Source of the DNA: an uncultured Bacillota bacterium
Lineage (GTDB): Bacteria; Bacillota; Clostridia; Oscillospirales; Oscillospiraceae
NCBI GenBank assembly: GCA_937890735.1
Contig: CALACZ010000133.1
Coordinates: 1-25,378 of the forward strand
Reading direction: 5' to 3'
DNA: 25,378 nt
The notes beneath the pieces were generated by a model, which was not told the DNA's origin, ran no database searches, and worked only from the letters and a program-made list of their open reading frames with translations. Made by a program: the position numbers and the translations under genes. Below, piece after piece: positions 7,396-17,800 of this stretch (its first letter is position 1; each line of letters starts with the position of its first letter).

Positions 7396-10300
7396 TTACT
7401 TCACCGTCCGTTCGACTGCCGCGCACAGCGGCGTTTGTGCAGCAGCGCTCAGCATAAAGCAGCGCACCGTATCGCCCGCCGCAGGCTGCGTGTCAAAGCG
7501 CACCGAAATAGTCTGTGCGCCCGCCTGCACCGCAGCCGTTTTCGTCTCGACCAGCCGCCACGCGCCGTCATACCGCGCGCAAACGACCGTTGCCGCCTGC
7601 GCGGGATTCACGCGCAGCGTGAGCGTCTGGTTGACCTGATCCGTGATGATCATGCCATCCTCCGCCAGCTCCGTCACGCGCACCGGGATCGTGACCGGCT
7701 TCCACGCCGTCGTGACCCCCGCGTTCATCGCCCTGTCGTTCGGCTCGTTGTGATACGTCCCCCAGCCGTCCGCCGGATACAGCGTCAGCCCGTTTTCGCC
7801 GTCCTGCGCGGTCAGCACACGCGCGGGCGCGGTAAAGAGCTTGGTAATATCGCGCGTCAGCCCGTTTTCGAGCGTCGCCGTGACCTGCATCCCGGTAAGA
7901 TCCAACGTTTCACCCGTCGCATAGTCCATCTTATCTGGTTCTTCTGTCAGCTCCAGGCTTTTCACCGCGCTGCCATACGCCATCAGATAGCCCGAGTCGT
8001 TCTTAAAATACAGCGTGCCGTACTGGTCGGCGATGGGGCTGCAAATGGCATACGCCGCGTGCTGCGAGACGGGCGTAAAGAGCGCATACGCAACGTCATA
8101 AGACGCCTCCGCCGTCCGCCGGTCGTCCGGCAAGGTCTTGCTGTCGCGCAGGACGCGCAGCTTGCCGGGCGTGTAGTTGTCGATAAAATACACATAATTG
8201 CAGCCGTCGTCCGACGTATAAGCGGTCGTGAGCAGCCCGCTCGTCTGCGGATAGCCCTGCGTGGGAACGGTATAAGCGATCTGCGGCGCATCCTGCTCCA
8301 GATCAATGACCGCGATGCAGTGCCCGGAATACTGCTTGAACTGCCCTGAGCCCTGCACGCCGACATACGCGCGCCCGTTTGCAACCACGGGCGTTGACGT
8401 GCTCGCGCCGCCGAGCGCCAGTTTCTGCATCTCGCCAAACTTCCAGCCATCGCCGTCCTGCCCGACCGTCACGCGGTAAAAGTACCCGCCCTTGGTCGTA
8501 AAGCTGAACGCCTGCCCGTCATAGCAGATCGTGGAACGGATGTCGCCCACGCAGTCGTCGATCGTATCCAGCACTGCGCCGCTGCGCGCGTCAAAGAGGT
8601 ACAGTGTGGACGCGCCCGCCTTTCCCTCCGCCGCGCCGTCGTCTGAGCCGACGATCACATAGTCCGCGCACGCATACGCGCCCGCCCAGTAAAAGCCGCC
8701 CGTGTGCGCATAGCGCCATGCGGCGGTTTTTGCCTCGTGCGTCTGCGACGGATCTTCATCGGTAACAGTCAGGCAGACAAACTCCGCCGGCTTTTCCTCG
8801 CCCGTCCAGAAGCCGGTGTATAAATATCCGTCACAGACCGTGATCGGGCAGTTGGGCTGCCCGCCGCGTTCGTTCTGATAGACCCACAGCGATTCGAGCG
8901 TTACGGCGTCAAATGCCTGCACGCGCCCGCCTGCCAGACCCACGAACACCATGCCGTCGTAATACGTCGGCGAGTTGATGGAATACGACGAGCTCGCCGC
9001 CATAGGCGCTTTGGCAAGCGTCGCGCCCGTGTCCGGGTCAACACGGTAGAGCGTGCTCCCGGCGTAGACGATGAGCGCGCCGTCCGCCAAAATCGGGCTG
9101 CCGAGCGCATTTCCGCCCACGCTGCCGCCCGCGTCCGCGCTCTCGCCGAGCTTGCTCGCCCAAAGGAGCGTGCCCTCGTCGGCGTTTATCGGCGTGCGGA
9201 GCGAGACCGCACCGTTGTTGCTGCCCGCCGTGCCGCCGACGGTCGTGCCCGTATAGGACGTGCCGCGAAAATCCGCCCACTCAGCGCTCAGGTCATGCCG
9301 CAGCGTTGTGTTTTCCGGCGCTTTGGTCAGCGTGAGCGTGAGCAGCTCCGTTTTGCCGCCCGTGAGTTCGCCGCTCTGGGCAGCGTAGCCCTTGCAGGTG
9401 AGCGTGTAGCCGTAGCTTGCGCCCTCGTTCAGGCTGTATACACCGTCCTGCGGAAGTACGCGCCGCCCAGTGGTCGCGTCGTAGAGGTACAGCACCGCGT
9501 CCTGCGGCGACAGGCTGACCTGCATCTGCGCCGCACGCGCCTTGTGAACGGTGATTGTATAGTCCGTTGCCAGCTCCGGCGCATACTCGTTGCGCACCGT
9601 GACCGTAACAGTCTCCGTCTGCGCATTCGTATCCAGCGGGAGGCTCACGCTCTGTGCCGTGACCGCTTCCCCGTTCACGGATACCGCGTAGCCGTTGCCG
9701 CGATCGCCGTATTTGCCGCCGCTCACGTGCGTCTGCACATCCAGCGTCAGCGCCTCCGACGCGGCGGGGACAGTCACGGCATAGTCCGTCACGCTGCCCG
9801 CAAAGCTCGCACCGCCCTCAAACGGCACGGCGTCGCCGCCGCACAAAACGTTCAGGTCTTTCAGGCTGAGCGCGCGCACGACGTTCACCGTGTAATCGGT
9901 GTAGTGCGCCACGCCGTCGATCGTTACATCCACCCGCACCGTCAGGGTATTGCCGTAACCGCTGCCGGAGAGCAGCGCCGAGGCGAGCCCCTTGCCGTTT
10001 TTCGCCGTGGCATTATTATTCGGCGTGACGCTCACGGTCTCCGGCGGGGCGCTCTCCGTCATGGTGTCATAGCGCACCACGCAGGTATCCGCGCTGTTCG
10101 TCTGCCAGACGGCGATGCCGCCGTCCGCATCCGGCACGGTGACGGTATAGCTGTGCTCCGACGCGGAGAACGCCGGGCTCATCGCAAACGTCGTATCCTC
10201 CGCCGCGCGCGGGCCGGGGCGGAAACTGAGGCTCGTCAGCCAGTCCGCCGCCTGCACGGTGATCGTGCTCGCGTAAATGCCGTTACTGCCCGCACTCACG

Positions 10301-10566
10301 GTAAAATCATCCGTGGAATGGTAGACCTCATCCTTCGTCGCCGTGTAGGTATATTCCCCCACGGGGAGCGAAAAAAGGTATTGCGTCCCCGCGCGCGTGC
10401 CTGTGTATTCCTTGCCGTCCGCGTCCGTAACGGTCATCGTCACGCCGCTTTCCGTGTGGAAGATAATCGTCCCCATCTGCGCGTCCGCCGCGCCGCAGGT
10501 CAGGCACAGCGTCAGCAGCAGCACCGCAAGCACGCCGCAAAGGCGCAGTTTTTTCAGTAAAGACAT
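7396..10566 (-). CDS. Secreted cadherin-like / PQQ-type beta-propeller protein
   Basis: This 1056-residue secreted protein has a signal peptide (about 1-30). Next come a PEGA-like segment (to about 105), two cadherin-like beta-sandwich domains (about 110-230 and 233-342) and a second PEGA-like segment (about 345-415). A PQQ-like beta-propeller occupies about 430-870, with blades such as GSPILADGALIVYAGSTLYRV and STPVVANGRAYVGVQGSG. A bacterial Ig-like domain (about 875-960, MDYATGETLDLTGMQVTATL) and a small beta module end the chain. No catalytic motif is visible; it looks like a binding or scaffold protein outside the membrane. I chose ATG 10566 because GAGGTGG lies at a good distance, rather than the GTG at 10575. 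The start overlaps the transglutaminase-like gene by 13 bases. Confidence 0.88.
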   Translation of the reverse strand: MSLLKKLRLCGVLAVLLLTLCLTCGAADAQMGTIIFHTESGVTMTVTDADGKEYTGTRAGTQYLFSLPVGEYTYTATKDEVYHSTDDFTVSAGSNGIYASTITVQAADWLTSLSFRPGPRAAEDTTFAMSPAFSASEHSYTVTVPDADGGIAVWQTNSADTCVVRYDTMTESAPPETVSVTPNNNATAKNGKGLASALLSGSGYGNTLTVRVDVTIDGVAHYTDYTVNVVRALSLKDLNVLCGGDAVPFEGGASFAGSVTDYAVTVPAASEALTLDVQTHVSGGKYGDRGNGYAVSVNGEAVTAQSVSLPLDTNAQTETVTVTVRNEYAPELATDYTITVHKARAAQMQVSLSPQDAVLYLYDATTGRRVLPQDGVYSLNEGASYGYTLTCKGYAAQSGELTGGKTELLTLTLTKAPENTTLRHDLSAEWADFRGTSYTGTTVGGTAGSNNGAVSLRTPINADEGTLLWASKLGESADAGGSVGGNALGSPILADGALIVYAGSTLYRVDPDTGATLAKAPMAASSSYSINSPTYYDGMVFVGLAGGRVQAFDAVTLESLWVYQNERGGQPNCPITVCDGYLYTGFWTGEEKPAEFVCLTVTDEDPSQTHEAKTAAWRYAHTGGFYWAGAYACADYVIVGSDDGAAEGKAGASTLYLFDARSGAVLDTIDDCVGDIRSTICYDGQAFSFTTKGGYFYRVTVGQDGDGWKFGEMQKLALGGASTSTPVVANGRAYVGVQGSGQFKQYSGHCIAVIDLEQDAPQIAYTVPTQGYPQTSGLLTTAYTSDDGCNYVYFIDNYTPGKLRVLRDSKTLPDDRRTAEASYDVAYALFTPVSQHAAYAICSPIADQYGTLYFKNDSGYLMAYGSAVKSLELTEEPDKMDYATGETLDLTGMQVTATLENGLTRDITKLFTAPARVLTAQDGENGLTLYPADGWGTYHNEPNDRAMNAGVTTAWKPVTIPVRVTELAEDGMIITDQVNQTLTLRVNPAQAATVVCARYDGAWRLVETKTAAVQAGAQTISVRFDTQPAAGDTVRCFMLSAAAQTPLCAAVERTVK

Positions 10567-12740
10567 TCCAGCCACCTCATTTTCAGCCGCCGGAGCGCTC
10601 CGGCATGGGTCTTGACCTGTGTGAGCGTCGCGTCATACAGCCGCTGCATCCGCTGCCGCTCGTCCTCCTGCGCACCGTGCGAGGAAAACCGCGCCCGCGC
10701 GTTGAGCATCGTCATCTGCTCCAGCAGCGCGCCGTACTCCGCGCCGAAGCGCGCCGACGCGTCCACGCACAGCGGCAGCATCGAGCCGTGTCCGCGCGAA
10801 AGCCCCAGCCGCGCCAGCAGCGCCGCCGTGTCGGCGTAGATCGCGCAGACCGCGTCCGTGCAGGAAAGCGCGGCAAGCCGCCGCGCGCGCCGGCGCAGTA
10901 AGATCGTCCGCCGCAAAACCAACGCCAGCGCCAGCAGCACCAGGATCGCCGCGACGAGCAAGATCGTCAGCAGAACGCCGCTCGTGTGCTCGCGCTGCGG
11001 CAGACGCACCGGCTGGGTATTCGGCTGTTCGTCCTTCTGCTCCGCGCCCTCGGGGGCAGCGGTCTCCTGCGCGCCGGATGTGCCGTTCGTGCCGCCGCTT
11101 GCTGCGCCGCCCTGCGTGCCGCGCCCGGAGAGCGTCTCAAAGCCCGGTGTCAGATCGACCGGCAGCCAGCCCGCGCCGTCCTGATACACCTCCGCCCAAG
11201 CCGTGGCGCAGGTGTCGGGCACGGGCACAGTGCTGCCCGCGCGAAGCAGCGATGCCGGGACGAGCACGCCCTCAGCATACCGCGCCGGAACGCCGTAATA
11301 TCGCAGCGCCAGCGTCTGGACGGCGGCATAGTCATACGCGCTCTCGGGCGCGCTGTCGTAAACCGCCTTCAAAAACGACGCCACCGAAGCCGGAGCGCTC
11401 TGCGCATTCTCGCAGCGCGCCAGCAGCGCGCCGTACTGCGCCAAAAACGCCTCCGGCACATCCAGCGCGTAGGTGCGCACAAAGTCGCGGTATGCGCTTT
11501 CCATCTGCAAATAGTCCTGCGTCTGAGCAGACTCGTCCGTCTGCAAGAAGTCCAGCAGCGCAGAAATGTCTGCCGCGCCGCCGGAGACGCAGGTATAGGC
11601 ATACTCCGTCTCGCCGCGAAGCCCCGCCGTCTTGACCGCAGAGGGCACAAGCCGCGTATCCGATACGCCATTCGTCGCCTGCGTGACGCTGAACGGCTCA
11701 TAGCGGTAGGCGCGGCAGGCGTCCAGAACCTCGATCGTGACCGTATTCTCCTCCGCCGCGCCCATGCACGCGCGCGCCAGCGCAAACTGGCTCTGCGCGT
11801 CAAAGCCGGAGCGGTGCAGCCAGTAGAAAAGGTCTTTTTCCGCCGCCGCGTCGGCGCTCGGCAGTTCCGTCCAGCGCGCGCCGTCATAGCGGTCGCCGAT
11901 GAAGCCGCGCAGGTAGAGCGTTTCCGGCGTCTCGGCGGTGACGGTCAGGATCGTCCGCCCGTCCGCCGCCGTAAGTTCGCGTGAGGGGTCGCCCTCCGGC
12001 TGGAGCGCCGTGGATTCATAGCGCGCCGCGTGCAGCGCCGCCTGCGTCTGCGCCGGAAGCGCCTCCATATTCAGCCCCGCGCAAAGCGCTGCCGTCAGCG
12101 CGAGCGCCAGCACGCAGAAGCCCGCCGCCGAAAGCCTGCGCGCCGCATCCGCGCCGCCGAAGCACAAAAACGCCGCCGCGCACACGCCGCAAAGCGTCAG
12201 CCACACGGCTGCCGGGGCGAGAACGATCGCCGCCAAAGCGCCGCAAAGCACGCACAAAAGCGCCGCGAAACGCGGTTTCTGTGCAAAAAAGCCGCACAAA
12301 AGCGCCAGCAGAACGCCGACCAGCGCGCCCGTCAAAATCAGACTGCCCGCGCCTGCGTTTCCCACGTCCGCCAGCGGCAGCAGCACGCCGCGTGCGGCGC
12401 ACAGCGTCTCGCGCAGCGCGTTCTGCGCCTGCGCCAGTCCCACGCGCACCAAGCTGCCGCCAAAAATCGCGCAAAGCGCCGCCAAAAACAGCATCGCGGG
12501 CGCGAAATACACGTTTTTCCCGAATTTCTGCGCCGCCGCGCGCAGCAGCAGACACAAAAGCCCTGCCATGAGCATCGCCCAGCGCAGCGGCGCAAGCATA
12601 TTGAGCCCCGCCGCGTGCACAAGCAGCCCGTCCAGCGTCAAAAACAGCGCCGCGCCGCCCAAAAACGCCCACAGGATCGACTGCCACGCCGTGTTTGCCG
12701 GGGTGCGCTCCAGGCGCAGCGCACTGTTCGGTTTGTTCAT
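10554..12740 (-). CDS. Membrane protein with degenerate transglutaminase-like domain
   Basis: This 728-residue protein has about six or seven N-terminal membrane segments (residues 22-222). An external domain of about 350 residues carries a transglutaminase-like core (about 455-535), and a further membrane segment (588-609) leads to a cytoplasmic tail. This is the layout of TgpA-type proteins, which sit with MoxR and DUF58 proteins as they do here. The core keeps YYGVPARYAEG and ATAWAEVYQDGAGWLPVDLTP. However, the catalytic Cys position, 15 residues before the GVPAR glycine, is Ala468, and the catalytic His before AW is Thr513; only Asp529 of the triad remains. It should therefore be inactive as a transglutaminase or protease and may bind peptides or assemble a complex. 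It starts 15 bases after the DUF58 gene. Confidence 0.9.
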   Translation of the reverse strand: MNKPNSALRLERTPANTAWQSILWAFLGGAALFLTLDGLLVHAAGLNMLAPLRWAMLMAGLLCLLLRAAAQKFGKNVYFAPAMLFLAALCAIFGGSLVRVGLAQAQNALRETLCAARGVLLPLADVGNAGAGSLILTGALVGVLLALLCGFFAQKPRFAALLCVLCGALAAIVLAPAAVWLTLCGVCAAAFLCFGGADAARRLSAAGFCVLALALTAALCAGLNMEALPAQTQAALHAARYESTALQPEGDPSRELTAADGRTILTVTAETPETLYLRGFIGDRYDGARWTELPSADAAAEKDLFYWLHRSGFDAQSQFALARACMGAAEENTVTIEVLDACRAYRYEPFSVTQATNGVSDTRLVPSAVKTAGLRGETEYAYTCVSGGAADISALLDFLQTDESAQTQDYLQMESAYRDFVRTYALDVPEAFLAQYGALLARCENAQSAPASVASFLKAVYDSAPESAYDYAAVQTLALRYYGVPARYAEGVLVPASLLRAGSTVPVPDTCATAWAEVYQDGAGWLPVDLTPGFETLSGRGTQGGAASGGTNGTSGAQETAAPEGAEQKDEQPNTQPVRLPQREHTSGVLLTILLVAAILVLLALALVLRRTILLRRRARRLAALSCTDAVCAIYADTAALLARLGLSRGHGSMLPLCVDASARFGAEYGALLEQMTMLNARARFSSHGAQEDERQRMQRLYDATLTQVKTHAGALRRLKMRWLECLY

Positions 12741-12755
12741 GGGCTGCGCCCCCTT

Positions 12756-13898
12756 TCAGATCATCAGCGTTTCGAGCTGCCGCGCGTACTGCGCCGCGTC
12801 AAAGCGGACGCCGTCTGCCGTCTCCGCGCCGCCGCAGTGCAAAATACTAAGCTCCCCAAACCGCCGCAGCGCGCTCCGCGCGGCAGCGTCCGGGATCGTA
12901 TCATTTGTTATGTAAATCAAATGTGCAGCAGCGGGCAGCTCCTCCGCCTGCGCCAGCAGCGTATACCCCGGCGCGCCGGTGACCGCCGCCGCCGACAGCA
13001 GACGCGGCAGCACGCCGATCAGGTCGTCCAGCTCGCGCAGGGTGAACGACACGCAGCGCGCGCTGCCCGCCTCGTTCCACGCCAGCGTGAACGGCGCGCC
13101 CTGCGACAGCAGACCTCGGCAGAGCGTCACGAGCACCTCTGCCTGTGCGTCCGTCCGCGCGGCATCGGGCGCGCCTTCCGTCCGCTCCCAGAATACCAGA
13201 ATATTCTGCTGCACGGGCAGCGACGCGTCCTTGACAAGCAGACGGTCGTATTTTCCGCTCAGCTTCCACAGAATTTGCCTCCGGCTGTCGCCGGGGACAT
13301 ACTCGCGGATCTGGTACGGCTCGGTCAGGTCCGAACCGGGGCAGTCGGGCGCATACTGCTCCGCGTCCAGATTCGGCGCACCGGCGGGCGAAATGATGAG
13401 AGTTTGCGCAAACGTATCCGGCTGCACGGTCACGCCCGCGGACGCATTCGCGTTCGCACGCACGCTGATGAGCCCGAATGCGTCATACAGCCGCAGGCGC
13501 TCCACGCGCACCTGAAGCCGACCGCTGTGCTCCGCGCACAGCGTCAGCTGGGTCGTCTTTTCCCGGCGCGGCAGCAGACCGCATTCCGCGCACAAAAGCG
13601 CCGTCTCGCCGGTGAGAAGGTTCTCTACCTCCACACGGCAGACTACCCGGCTGACCGGCAGGCGCGACCCATTTTGCAGCGTCAGGCGCAGTACGCCCGG
13701 CGTATTTTTTTGCAGATTGACGGGCGCAGAGATCGTGCAGCGCACGCGCCGCGCCGCCGCCAGATCGCACCCCAGCGCCAGCAGCGGCAGCAGGAGCAGC
13801 GCCAGCGCCAGCACGGCAGCCGCCGCGCTCCCGGTGAGGAGTGTCAGCGCAAGCGCCGCCGCCAATAAAAGCACCCAGAGAAGTCTTGCCGCAAGCAT
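12756..13898 (-). CDS. DUF58 domain protein
   Basis: This 380-residue protein has two adjoining N-terminal membrane segments (LLWVLLLAAALALTLL and a second Ala/Leu-rich one). A beta-rich region follows, then the DUF58 signature PYQIREYVPGDSRRQILWK with DRLLVKD after it. The C-terminal part resembles a von Willebrand A fold. DUF58 proteins work with MoxR ATPases in envelope protein maturation or complex assembly; the mechanism is not well defined. The ATG at 13898 begins five bases after the MoxR stop. An in-frame GTG at 13907 forms a GTGA overlap with that stop and is a plausible alternative start. Longer in-frame extensions only read the MoxR gene out of frame. Confidence 0.88.
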   Translation of the reverse strand: MLAARLLWVLLLAAALALTLLTGSAAAAVLALALLLLPLLALGCDLAAARRVRCTISAPVNLQKNTPGVLRLTLQNGSRLPVSRVVCRVEVENLLTGETALLCAECGLLPRREKTTQLTLCAEHSGRLQVRVERLRLYDAFGLISVRANANASAGVTVQPDTFAQTLIISPAGAPNLDAEQYAPDCPGSDLTEPYQIREYVPGDSRRQILWKLSGKYDRLLVKDASLPVQQNILVFWERTEGAPDAARTDAQAEVLVTLCRGLLSQGAPFTLAWNEAGSARCVSFTLRELDDLIGVLPRLLSAAAVTGAPGYTLLAQAEELPAAAHLIYITNDTIPDAAARSALRRFGELSILHCGGAETADGVRFDAAQYARQLETLMI

Positions 13899-13903
13899 CC
13901 GCG

Positions 13904-14842
13904 TCACCGCTCGCGCAGGACGGGCATATCCACCGCGTCCAGAATCTCGCGCAGCACCGCGTCCGCTGGCTGCTCCAGCATCCGCGCCTTGGCGCTGAGC
14001 ACCAGACGGTGCGTGCACACGTCCGGGAAGATCGCCGCGACGTCCTCCGGCATCACAAAATCGCGCCCGTGCAAAAATGCGTACGCCTTCGACATCCGGC
14101 ACACCGCCAGCGCGCCGCGCGGGCTCACGCCCAGCTCCACGAGCGGATGCGTGCGCGTTGCCTCGGCAAGGTGCGTCACATAGGCGTAGATGCGGTCGTG
14201 TACCTCCACCTGTGCCGCCTGCTGCTGCAAGCTCTGCAATTCCTCGCGGCTCACCACCGCGCGCACATCCGCCAGCGGGTCGCGGTCGTGGCGGTCGCGC
14301 AGGATGCTGATCTGGCTCTCAAAATCCGGGTAGCCCATGCTCACGCGGATGAGGAAGCGGTCAAGCTGCGAGTTCGGCAGCAGCATCGTACCCGCCGAGC
14401 CGACGGGGTTCTGCGTCGCCAGCACGATGAACGGCTGCGGCAGATCATACGTCCTGCCGTCCACGCTCACACGCCGCTCCTCCATCGCCTCCAGCAGTGC
14501 GGACTGCGTCTTGCTGGACGTGCGGTTAATTTCATCCGCCAGCAGCAAATTCGTCATCACCGCGCCGGGCTTATACACGAACGTGCCTGTGGATTTTTCG
14601 TAGACCGAAAAGCCGAGGATGTCGGACGGCATGGTGTCGGAGGTGAACTGCACGCGGCGGCTGTCCAGCCCCAGAACGCGCGCGAACGCCATCGCGGTGG
14701 TCGTTTTGCCCACGCCCGGCACGTCCTCCATCAGGATGTGCCCCGAGGCGAGGATCGCCATCAAAATCTTTTCCACGATCTCGTTTTTGCCGACCACAAC
14801 GTGCTCGATCTCCCGCAAAATCTGACTGATCTTCTCGTTCAT
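13904..14842 (-). CDS. MoxR family AAA+ ATPase
   Basis: This 312-residue AAA+ protein has Walker A GVGKTT (43-48), Walker B LLLADEIN (99-106), sensor-1 ATQNP (142-146) and the SQLDRF segment (158-163). The lid domain follows to the C-terminus. MoxR ATPases act as chaperones that activate or insert partner proteins, often those with VWA-like domains encoded next door, here DUF58. The protein is cytosolic. The ATG has GAGG eight bases upstream. It starts 17 bases after the large DUF4430 gene, so both are probably on one transcript. All expected motifs are intact, so ATPase activity is likely. Confidence 0.94.
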   Translation of the reverse strand: MNEKISQILREIEHVVVGKNEIVEKILMAILASGHILMEDVPGVGKTTTAMAFARVLGLDSRRVQFTSDTMPSDILGFSVYEKSTGTFVYKPGAVMTNLLLADEINRTSSKTQSALLEAMEERRVSVDGRTYDLPQPFIVLATQNPVGSAGTMLLPNSQLDRFLIRVSMGYPDFESQISILRDRHDRDPLADVRAVVSREELQSLQQQAAQVEVHDRIYAYVTHLAEATRTHPLVELGVSPRGALAVCRMSKAYAFLHGRDFVMPEDVAAIFPDVCTHRLVLSAKARMLEQPADAVLREILDAVDMPVLRER

Positions 14843-14859
14843 AGTATTGTCCTCACTTT

Positions 14860-17800
14860 TTATTCATCGCCGGAATCGTCCTCTTCGCCGTCCTCATCCG
14901 GGAACTCCTTCTTGCCGCAAATGACGCATTCGCCGTTTTCAAACTCATGGAACTCGCCCGTGCGCGTGAGCGTGCGCCCGCACAGGTCGCAGGTGAATGT
15001 CTGGCGGTAGCAGTTCGTATTCGCCTCGTCGGGCGTCAGCACTGCGCCGAGGCACGCAAACATATGCGGCACTTCGCAGCGGCGGCACGTCCAGTCATCG
15101 CCGTCCTGCCGGTAGTCGTGCTCGCCGCGCGTGTCCTCCAGAACGCCGCAGCGGCTGCATTCCTGCCAGTGCTCCTGCGTGTCGTAGCACCAGTGCGCGT
15201 CGTGCCCGAGCGCAGGAGAATCCTCGTCCTTTTCCGCGCCGCAGGCGCACGTCAGATGTACCGTGCCGGGCTCTAAACACGTCGCCGTATCCTCGCCGCG
15301 CTGCCAGTCATGCGCAAGCTCAGCGGCAAAGCCGCAGCGGCTGCACACGGCGCTGTGCTGTTCGGCGGCATCGGGGTCATCGGTGTCCAGCTGCGTCAGG
15401 GTAAACGCGTGCGCCTCCGCCTCCCCGACCTGCTCGCCGCAGTCCGGGTTTGCGCAGAACAGCGCGCAGGTCTTGTCGTCAATAGTGCGGTACTCGGTTT
15501 TCAGGTGCGGGCACTTCGTGACCGCGCCGCAGCAATGGCAGACGTACTGCACCGTGCCGTCCGGCTGCGTGACCTCTTCGTACTGGTGCTCCACCGTCCA
15601 CTCGCCGCCGATCGCGCGCACGCAGTAGCCGACGGAGTTGCCGTAATCGCCCTGCGGCGCGCCCACATCGCAGCCGTAGGCAAGCGTAAAGCGCAGCGCG
15701 AGCTGGTCGCCGTCCTTCAGCCGGTAGGCAGACATCGCCGTGCCGGGATAATAGCTGCCGTTGAGGCTATACAGCCAGCCGGACGCCATTGTAAAGTCAA
15801 ATTCGCCCGCGCCGGGATGGCTGGATGTGCCGGAGAGCGGGATGCCGTTGCGTAGGATGCAGCGCCAGAGCGCCGCCTGCGGCGTATCCGCGCCAAATTC
15901 GCGGTCGATCGCCGCGAGCTGCTCTTCCTCCGTCGCGCCGTAGTCCGACCAGTCGCCGGTCAGCACATCCGCATGGGCGGCAAAGTTTGAGCCGTCGTCG
16001 AGGCGCTGTAAGTAAAATTGGTCGCTGAGCGTGCCGGAATAGGTGCAGCGCGCGGCGGGCCAGTTCAGCGTCTGCTTCGCCGCCGCCTTGCCGAAGGGCT
16101 CGCCCGTGTCCTCATTCCACACCGCCTTGGCGATGGTGTAGGAGATCGGCTCACCCGCGAGCACATCCACCTCGACCGTGCGGCTGACGTCCAGCCCCAG
16201 CACGGTCAGATCAACGTAAAGCGTCGCCGTGCCGATCTTTGTGCCGGGTTCGGCGCGCACGCCGCGGAACTTGACGGTCTTTTCGCCGTAGTTGCCGTAT
16301 TCGTCCTCGGCGTAGACATACAGCGTGTGTTCGTTTTCGTCCAGCCCCTCGGTATTTTCCGGGGTCACGAGATATTGCTGCGCATTGCCGCTCGTGCTCT
16401 CCAACCGGCAGTCCACGCCGTCAAGCTGCACGGTGAGCGTGGTGTTCACGCCCGTGGCGGTGAGATAGCGATCCTTTTCGCCGTTTTCCCCCAGCACGCG
16501 CGCGGTCACGACCAGGTCGTTTTCCGCCTCGTTGATGAGCGTCGCGCCCTCCTCGGGGTCGGTCGTGATGACGATGCAGTTTTTGCCGCGCTGCTTATAC
16601 GGCAGGCGGAACGTAAAGGTATATGCGCCGCCCGATGCGTCCTGCGCGTGCACGGTCAGGGTATTTTCGCCCACCGAGCCGTCCTCCCGCGCGCGCAGCG
16701 TCACGCTGCCGTCCGGCACAGCCGCAGACTCGCTTCGCGCAGTCGATTCGGCGACGTATTCCGCGCCGGTGAGCGTCAGCTCGCCGCCGTCGGCGCGCAG
16801 GTGATACGAAAGAAGCCCCTCCGTGAGCTGATCGCTGTAAATTTCCGCCGCGGCGGCAGTCTTGCCGTTTTCGCAGTACAGAGTGCGCGAGACCGCCTCG
16901 CCGTCCGCGTTCACACTATACTCCAGCGCCAGCCGCACGCCCGCGCTGTAGCGGATCGTCAGGGAAAACGGCACATCCTGCTCCGCGCCGGAGACAAGGC
17001 GCACACGCGCCGTGACGAGGAGCGTATATTCCTTCGTGCCGCTCTCACCCGTTTCCAGCAGGACGCTTCCCTGCCCGTCGGTGCGCAGCGCGGTCTCGTT
17101 TAGGGTCGCCGACACGATCTGCGCATTTTCGGCGTCGCGCCCGGTAAGCGTGAGGGCATAGCGCAGCTCGTCGCCGCGAAGCTGCTCGCGGTAGATCATC
17201 AGCGCCGTGCGCGTATCGGGCTGGCAGGTCTGCACCGTCGCCTGCGTGCCGTTCTGATACCAGGTAAATTCCAACCCAAGCTCATACGGCTGCTCGATGT
17301 AAGTGAGCGTCACATCATACGCCGTATCCTGCCCGTCGGCGGTCTGCGCGCGTACGGTCAGGTGATACGTCTGACGATCCGAGCCGTCCGCCGGGTGCAT
17401 TTGCAGGCGTCCGTTTTGCAGGAGCTTGCCGCTCTCACCGCCGTCGGTCCAGTATTCGCAGGAGACAAAGCGCGCGCCCTCGGCATCCAGCCCCTCAAAA
17501 GCGAAAGAATAGGCAAACACGCCGTCCGCCAGCTCTTCGCCCGCGAGGTCGGCATTGGCGCTGCCGTTCGCAGTGCAGCGCAGATCGTCGCTCGCCTCGC
17601 GCGTGCGCCAGCTCAGGCACAGGTCAAGGTCGAGTTCGTTTTTGATGACGAGCTGGAACGTGAACGTCACCATCTGCGCGTCCTCGTCCGGGCGCTGCAA
17701 AAGCGCCTCAACGGTAAAGAGATAGCCGCGCGACTTGCCGCCCTCCGGGAGGTCCAGATGCACCGTGCCGCTCTCGTCCGCGTCGCGGCTCTGCCCGTCC

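Noticed and set aside
12030..13868. Long plus-strand open frame (612 codons) opposite the transglutaminase-like and DUF58 genes
   Set aside because: Arg/Gln/Ala low-complexity product, antisense to well-supported genes; stop codons are simply rare in GC-rich DNA.
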